The notes under the pieces were generated by a model that saw only the letters and a program-made list of their open reading frames with translations, had not been told where the DNA came from and did not search any database. A stretch of DNA of 34,866 bases from CAWDLX01 sp046728155. GTDB lineage: Bacteria; Actinomycetota; Actinomycetes; Mycobacteriales; Micromonosporaceae. Below, in pieces: positions 31,230-34,866 of this stretch; the stretch's first letter is position 1, and the number at the start of each line of letters is the position of its first letter. The position numbers and the translations under genes are program-made. Location of the stretch: NCBI GenBank assembly GCA_046728155.1, contig JBKPDY010000079.1:1-34866 (forward strand), given 5' to 3'.

Positions 31230-32048
31230 TCAGAAGCCGACCTTGATCCGCGCTTCGGTCTTGTTCGCCAGCGCGGCCAGCGTCTCGAGCTCCCGAAGTC
31301 GGAGCAGCGCGGGGTGCTCCGCGTACGCCTCGGCGTTCTGACGCCGCAGTCGCAGCGCATCGACCTCGGCCGCGGTGCGGACGCGCAGAGCCTCCGCGTC
31401 GGCCTCGGCCCCCAGCCGCGTCGACTCAGCGCGGGCGGCAGCGGCGACCCGCTCCGCCTCCGCCCGGCTCTGCGCCTCGAGCGTCTGCTTCTCGGCCTGG
31501 GTACGCGCCTCGACCAGCTGTGCCTCGCTCAGTCGCTCGGTGGCGAGCACCCGGTTCATGATGTCCTGAAGGTTGCCCGGGAAGACGATGTCCTTCACAT
31601 CGGCTCGGACGATCTCGACGCCGTATCCCGCGGCGACGCCCTGCAGATCGTGCAGGATGTCCTCGCTGAGCTGGTTGCGGTTGGTCAGGATCGCCTCGAG
31701 CGTCATGGACGCCAGCGAGCGCCGGGCCGCCAGCTGGACATCGCTGTACAGGCGGTCCTCGTACGCCGCCACCTTCTCGATGGCGGCGACCGGGTCGACC
31801 ACGCGGAACTGGGTCAGGATGCTCACCCGTACGGCGACCTTGTCGGAGGTCAGCACCTCCTGGCCCTTGATGGTCTGCTCACGCTCGCGCATGTCGACCA
31901 GCACGACCTCGACCACCGGGCGCCGCGCCCACCGCGACACCGCGGCTGGCAGGCGGTACCGTCCCGCCTCCAGCACATCGGTGAGGCGGCCGTCGACGTA
32001 GCGCAGGCCGCGGTGGGTGCTCTTGATGATCAGTTCGCGCTTGGCCAT
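31230..32048 (-). CDS. SPFH/band 7 (slipin-like) family protein
   Basis: A 272-residue protein with a band 7/prohibitin-homology domain in the first ~155 residues (VVLVDMREREQTIKGQEVLTSD, VSILTQFRVVDPVAAIEKV, LRRxx-like LEAILTNRNQLSEDI, VKDIVFPGNLQDIMNRVL). A long Ala/Glu/Arg coiled coil (~158-225) and a short tail follow. Unlike typical stomatins or slipins there is no N-terminal membrane anchor, so it is soluble or peripherally bound. ATG 32048 has GGAG with 8-nt spacing; GTG 32057 would add MST. SPFH proteins scaffold membrane microdomains or proteases, but no partner such as NfeD is adjacent. Function unassigned. Confidence 0.9.
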   Translation of the reverse strand: MAKRELIIKSTHRGLRYVDGRLTDVLEAGRYRLPAAVSRWARRPVVEVVLVDMREREQTIKGQEVLTSDKVAVRVSILTQFRVVDPVAAIEKVAAYEDRLYSDVQLAARRSLASMTLEAILTNRNQLSEDILHDLQGVAAGYGVEIVRADVKDIVFPGNLQDIMNRVLATERLSEAQLVEARTQAEKQTLEAQSRAEAERVAAAARAESTRLGAEADAEALRVRTAAEVDALRLRRQNAEAYAEHPALLRLRELETLAALANKTEARIKVGF

Positions 32049-32133
32049 TGTGGACACTCCGAGGGGTTCAGGGGTCCCGGCCGGGGATCCGATCGGAAGG
32101 ACCGGTGGTCAGGATGGGACGCCTGCCAGCACG

Positions 32134-32146
32134 GGATGAGTCATCC
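32134..32146. repeat. Short perfect palindrome in the divergent band-7/hydrolase intergenic region
   Basis: GGATGAGTCATCC, six bases either side of one centre base. It lies in the 290-nt gap between divergent genes and could be an operator; nothing else supports this. Confidence 0.3.
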
Positions 32147-32300
32147 TTGTGCACTGCGCCTTATGACCCAGGCTTCTGGGCCCGACCGGGACCGACGTTC
32201 ATTACAGCAGCGCCCACATGAGCCGTGCAATCCTGTTTCGACAGGCTCCGAACGCGACGTTTGGTCCTTCGGCCGATGGCTTCCGATCCGCCCCGCCGGG

Positions 32301-32306
32301 TAAGCT
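32301..32306 (+). promoter_or_regulatory. Candidate -10 box of the alpha/beta hydrolase gene
   Basis: TAAGCT, about 32 nt before ATG 32339, leaving room for the GGAGG ribosome site. No recognisable -35. Confidence 0.35.
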
Positions 32307-32338
32307 CACGAGCCTCTGTCGATCTTGGAGGATAGCCG

Positions 32339-33229
32339 ATGATCGTCTTTTCCATGGCAACCGAGCGTGACATCCGTACGCCGGATGGCCGGCGGCTGCA
32401 CCTGTACGAGGCCGGGGACTTGGACGGTGACCTGATCCTGGCCCATCACGGGACGCCGGGCAGTGGTCTGCTCTGGGACGGATGGGCGGCGGACGCCGCG
32501 AGCCGTGGAGTCCATCTGGTCGGTTACGACCGGCCAGGCTACGACAGGTCGGACCGGCTTGCCGGTCGGGCGATCGCCGACGTCGCGAAAGACGCCGCCA
32601 CCATCGCTGACGCCTGCGGTGTCCAGCAATTCCGGACCTGGGGTGGGTCGGGTGGCGGACCTCACGCCCTGGCCTGCGCCGCGCTGCTCCCGGATCGGGT
32701 CATCGCGGCGGCCACCCTCGCATCGGTCGCGCCTTACGACGCAGATCGGTTGGACTGGCTCGCCGGCATGGGTCAGGACAACATCGACGAGTTCGGCGCG
32801 GCTCTCGCCGGCGAGTCCGAGCTACGGTCATTCCTGGACGGGGTGAGCCCGCAGGTCGTAGCGGCCGGCCCGAACGGACTGGCCGAGGCCATGCGATCGT
32901 TGCTGCCTCCCGTCGACGTCGCGCTGCTCGACGGCGATGTCGCAGAATTCTTCCACGAATGGATGGCACGCGGTCAGCGTCCCGGCGTGAACGGATGGCT
33001 CGACGACGACCTCGCCTTCACCCGACCATGGGGCTTCGACCTGGCCTCGATCAGCGTGCCCGTACTCCTGCTGCAGGGCCGACAGGACATGATGGTCCCG
33101 TTCGCCCACGGCGAATGGCTCGAGCGCCACATCCCCGGCGTCACGGCCGAACTCACCGAGGAGGACGGCCACCTCACCCTCCTGGCCAGGGTCGCCGGCG
33201 TCCACGCGTGGCTGCTCGCGCAGGGCTGA
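32339..33229 (+). CDS. Alpha/beta-fold hydrolase
   Basis: A 296-residue serine hydrolase. Oxyanion region AHHGTPGSG near residue 35-43, nucleophile elbow TWGGSGGGPHAL (Ser in GGSGG), acid Asp in QGRQDMMVPFAHGEWL, and catalytic His in EEDGHLTL form the full triad. The spelling GGSGGGPHALA is typical of the proline iminopeptidase/haloperoxidase-like actinobacterial branch; substrate cannot be inferred. ATG 32339 has GGAGG with 7-nt spacing; a second in-frame ATG at 32354 lacks one. Convergent with accE, 15 nt between stop codons, and transcribed against the accD-accE run. Confidence 0.92.
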   Translation: MIVFSMATERDIRTPDGRRLHLYEAGDLDGDLILAHHGTPGSGLLWDGWAADAASRGVHLVGYDRPGYDRSDRLAGRAIADVAKDAATIADACGVQQFRTWGGSGGGPHALACAALLPDRVIAAATLASVAPYDADRLDWLAGMGQDNIDEFGAALAGESELRSFLDGVSPQVVAAGPNGLAEAMRSLLPPVDVALLDGDVAEFFHEWMARGQRPGVNGWLDDDLAFTRPWGFDLASISVPVLLLQGRQDMMVPFAHGEWLERHIPGVTAELTEEDGHLTLLARVAGVHAWLLAQG

Positions 33230-33244
33230 GACGTCTACTGTGGA

Positions 33245-33451
33245 CTATCGGGGAAGGGCCGACGCGCGCCACGAGTCGGGCCCTGGCCGGCGGAGGCCGG
33301 ATGGACATGGCCGGGACGCCTTGGCCCACCGGGAGACGGGAGCCGCCGCATTAGCTGTTGCGCTTGTACGGGAAGCGAACAGGACTCCGACGATCGCCGC
33401 CAGTTCCTCGTCAGTCGCCACTCCGCGCACGATCCTGATCTCGTCGCTCAT
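33245..33451 (-). CDS. accE: Acyl-CoA carboxylase epsilon subunit
   Basis: A 68-residue small subunit found with AccD-type carboxyltransferases only in actinobacteria, where it stimulates the alpha-beta complex. The pattern is clear: IRIVRGVATDEELAAIVGVLFA at the N-terminus and RPGPDSWRASALPR at the end, joined by an Ala-rich, variable middle with a conserved SRWA. ATG 33451 overlaps the stop codon of the preceding Uma2 gene by 4 nt (ATGA), so translation is probably coupled to that gene; GGAGG lies 11 nt upstream. In most actinobacteria, as I recall, accE directly follows accD; here two Uma2 genes separate them. Confidence 0.88.
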   Translation of the reverse strand: MSDEIRIVRGVATDEELAAIVGVLFASRTSATANAAAPVSRWAKASRPCPSGLRRPGPDSWRASALPR

Positions 33452-34014
33452 CGAACCCGCGTCCTCCCCAGTCGGCTCGTGTCGATCTCGACCACAAAAG
33501 GTTCGGTCAGGCGAAGGACGGCGCCGATTGTTGCTCTCCCGCGTTCCACGTACTTGTTGCCATCGAGCTGAAAATGTCGGACTGCAAGCTCGGGGTAACG
33601 GTCGACCAGAATGTACGTGGGGATTCCCGCGTCGGCGTACTTGTTCATTTTCTGGACGCGGTCCATACGCGCGTTCCCAGGAGACACGATCTCCAGCGCG
33701 AGATGAACGGCAGTGACCTCGGCCGTCGACAGCTCCTCGTCGACAGGGTCGATGACAACAATGTCGGGAACAGCTATCCGTCCGGTGCGGAGGTGCACTT
33801 GGACATCCTGATACACCTCTAGACCAACGGACGCGGCTGCAGCCTGGAGCGTATGCGCAAGATGCAATGAGAGCCGTTGATGTTCAAAGTTCGGACGAGG
33901 GGCCACGAAGAGTTCTCCGTCGAAGAGTTCGATCTTGTCGGAGGTCTCCGGGAGCGCGAAGTAGGCCTCTTCCGTCCATGTCCCCCTGGCGCGGCCATAC
34001 ATCATTGAACTCAT
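33448..34014 (-). CDS. Uma2 family endonuclease-like protein, copy 2
   Basis: A 188-residue protein of the Uma2 (DUF820) PD-(D/E)XK superfamily. Landmarks: WTEEAYFALPETSDKIELFDGELFVAP, the H-QR-L helix EHQRLSLHLAHTLQ, the putative catalytic Asp in VPDIVVIDP, Glu in HLALEIVSPGN, and D-R-V-QKMNKYADAGIPTYILVD. Function in bacteria is unsettled; nuclease activity is assumed from the fold. Start ATG 34014 has GGAGGTGA with 5-nt spacing. Its stop overlaps the accE start. It is a tandem duplicate of the gene at 34113, with matching upstream sequence. These genes are usually mobile or multi-copy in actinobacteria and cyanobacteria. Confidence 0.9.
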   Translation of the reverse strand: MSSMMYGRARGTWTEEAYFALPETSDKIELFDGELFVAPRPNFEHQRLSLHLAHTLQAAAASVGLEVYQDVQVHLRTGRIAVPDIVVIDPVDEELSTAEVTAVHLALEIVSPGNARMDRVQKMNKYADAGIPTYILVDRYPELAVRHFQLDGNKYVERGRATIGAVLRLTEPFVVEIDTSRLGRTRVR

Positions 34015-34112
34015 CGCTCTCACCTCCGCACGGGCACTCTTCCACAGGAGTCTGTCACAACCGCCGCCGAAGCGGCTCGCACGCGAGGCAACGTCAGCGG
34101 GAGTTCCACACA

Positions 34113-34676
34113 TCAGCTCCGCCCACTCGGGCGGCGGACAAGAGTGGCGGGGTCGATCGTGACCTCGACCGGATCGGTCACCGACAGCGGCACGCCCGGT
34201 ACGGCTTCGGCGTGGGTCGTGTACTTGTCGCCATCGAGACGGAACAGTCGCAGCGTCAACGGCTCCGGGTCGACAAGGAGGTACCACGGGATACCGGCAT
34301 CGGCGTAGTACTGCATCTTGAGGATCCGGTCGACGGCGGCATTGCGCGGCGACGTTATCTCGCAGACGAGGTGTACCGCCGTCGGGTCCACTGTCAACCC
34401 ATCATCGGCCGGACGGGAGATGACGAGATCGGGAATCGGTATCCGGTTTGGCTGGAGGCGAAGGTTGATGTTTTCGAGCACTTCGAGACCTGCGGCTTCG
34501 GCAGCAGGTATCAGCAGTTGGGCCAGGCGAATCGAGATCCGTTGGTGCGCGACGGAGGGGGCAGGCGTCACGAGAAGGCTCCCGTCGAGGAGTTCAACAC
34601 GGTCGGAGGTTTCACCGAGCGCGAGGTACTCCTCCTCGGTCCACGGTGTGCCGTGGTCAAAGGCAGTCATACTCAT
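34113..34676 (-). CDS. Uma2 family endonuclease-like protein, copy 1
   Basis: A 187-residue Uma2 (DUF820) protein, paralogous to the next gene along its whole length: WTEEEYLALGETSDRVELLDGSLLVTP, VAHQRISIRLAQLL, IPIPDLVISRP (Asp), HLVCEITSPRNAAVDRILK (Glu and Lys), MQYYADAGIPWYLLVDPEP. ATG 34676 has GGGAGG with 6-nt spacing; an in-frame upstream codon would add 14 residues that include a hairpin region, so it is rejected. It lies 101 nt after the accD stop on the same strand. A short CGACGG/CCGTCG hairpin (34688-34708) lies between accD and this start. Role unknown; possible co-expression with the carboxylase subunits is probably incidental. Confidence 0.9.
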   Translation of the reverse strand: MSMTAFDHGTPWTEEEYLALGETSDRVELLDGSLLVTPAPSVAHQRISIRLAQLLIPAAEAAGLEVLENINLRLQPNRIPIPDLVISRPADDGLTVDPTAVHLVCEITSPRNAAVDRILKMQYYADAGIPWYLLVDPEPLTLRLFRLDGDKYTTHAEAVPGVPLSVTDPVEVTIDPATLVRRPSGRS

Positions 34677-34777
34677 CACTCGCCTCCCGACGGTCAGCCT
34701 TGCCGTCGAGTCTGACATAACGGCGCCCGACCCGGCTCGCGGTACGCCAGAGGCGACGGAAGTTCTACAGTCTCGGC

Positions 34778-34866
34778 CTACAGCGGGATGTTGCCGTGCT
34801 TCTTCGGCGGGAGCGTTTCGCGTTTCGTCCGGAGGGCACGCAGTCCGCGCACGACCTGGAGCCGCG
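34778..34866 (-). CDS. accD: Acyl-CoA carboxylase beta subunit (carboxyltransferase), C-terminal fragment
   Basis: Only the last 28 codons are in the window. They read through VVRGLRALRTKRETLPPKKH to the end GNIPL-stop, the hallmark C-terminus of AccD/PccB-type carboxyltransferases. The gene enters from beyond the right edge on the minus strand. With accA3 and accE in the same window it would complete an acetyl-/propionyl-CoA carboxylase. Acyl specificity cannot be judged from this fragment. Confidence 0.85.
   Translation of the reverse strand, partial: RLQVVRGLRALRTKRETLPPKKHGNIPL

Noticed and set aside
30537..32303. 588-codon plus-strand open frame opposite maf and the band-7 gene
   Set aside because: Antisense shadow; both minus-strand genes have clear family motifs.

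Overview
The window is high-GC DNA with mostly GTG/ATG starts, TANNNT -10 boxes placed 6-8 nt before start codons, and an acyl-CoA carboxylase epsilon subunit. All of this points to an actinobacterium, most likely Micromonosporaceae (Micromonospora, Salinispora, Actinoplanes or a relative). This placement rests on gene content and style; no database was searched. The order upp - phosphosugar mutase - M20 amidohydrolase - gamma-glutamylcyclotransferase/lpdA, followed by accA - maf - accE - accD, resembles the Mycobacterium tuberculosis Rv3280-Rv3309 neighbourhood as I remember it, with many local insertions.

Layout. Positions 1-6134 (minus strand) hold a Pro-rich protein with a degenerate IS110-transposase-like N-terminus (cut by the window edge), an acidic conserved hypothetical, and a deoxyribose catabolic set: deoC, an aldehyde dehydrogenase and an overlapping truncated ALDH-like protein. 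upp (plus) diverges from deoC. Positions 6910-14282 (minus) form an envelope cluster: Ser/Thr kinase, phosphosugar mutase, a two-domain GT2/TagF-like transferase and a GT-C-like membrane protein. Positions 14690-21927 (plus) carry a methylmalonyl-CoA mutase large subunit, an M20 amidohydrolase, a large membrane-embedded alpha/beta-hydrolase-like protein, an MBL-fold hydrolase and an SCO6745-type protein. A gamma-glutamylcyclotransferase (minus) diverges from an LpdA-type flavoprotein (plus).

Positions 23908-25364 contain the most interesting element. A well-formed promoter drives a leaderless 16-codon peptide with three consecutive Thr codons. A very strong hairpin follows, and then a catalytic-core-only threonyl-tRNA synthetase paralogue. 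This reads as a Thr-sensing transcription attenuator controlling an editing-domain-less ThrRS. Next come the biotinylated acyl-CoA carboxylase alpha subunit (minus), a PadR repressor with its DrrAB-like ABC exporter (two matching palindromic operators visible), an O-methyltransferase, maf, a band-7 protein and an alpha/beta hydrolase. The last block (minus) runs from the C-terminus of accD through two tandemly duplicated Uma2-family genes into accE.

Three copies of a GCGAG-rich dispersed repeat occur. One lies in frame inside the GT-C-like gene, one forms a leaderless upstream ORF overlapping the deoC start, and one is intergenic between 10-bp direct repeats. No rRNA, tRNA, CRISPR array, complete insertion sequence or replication origin was seen.
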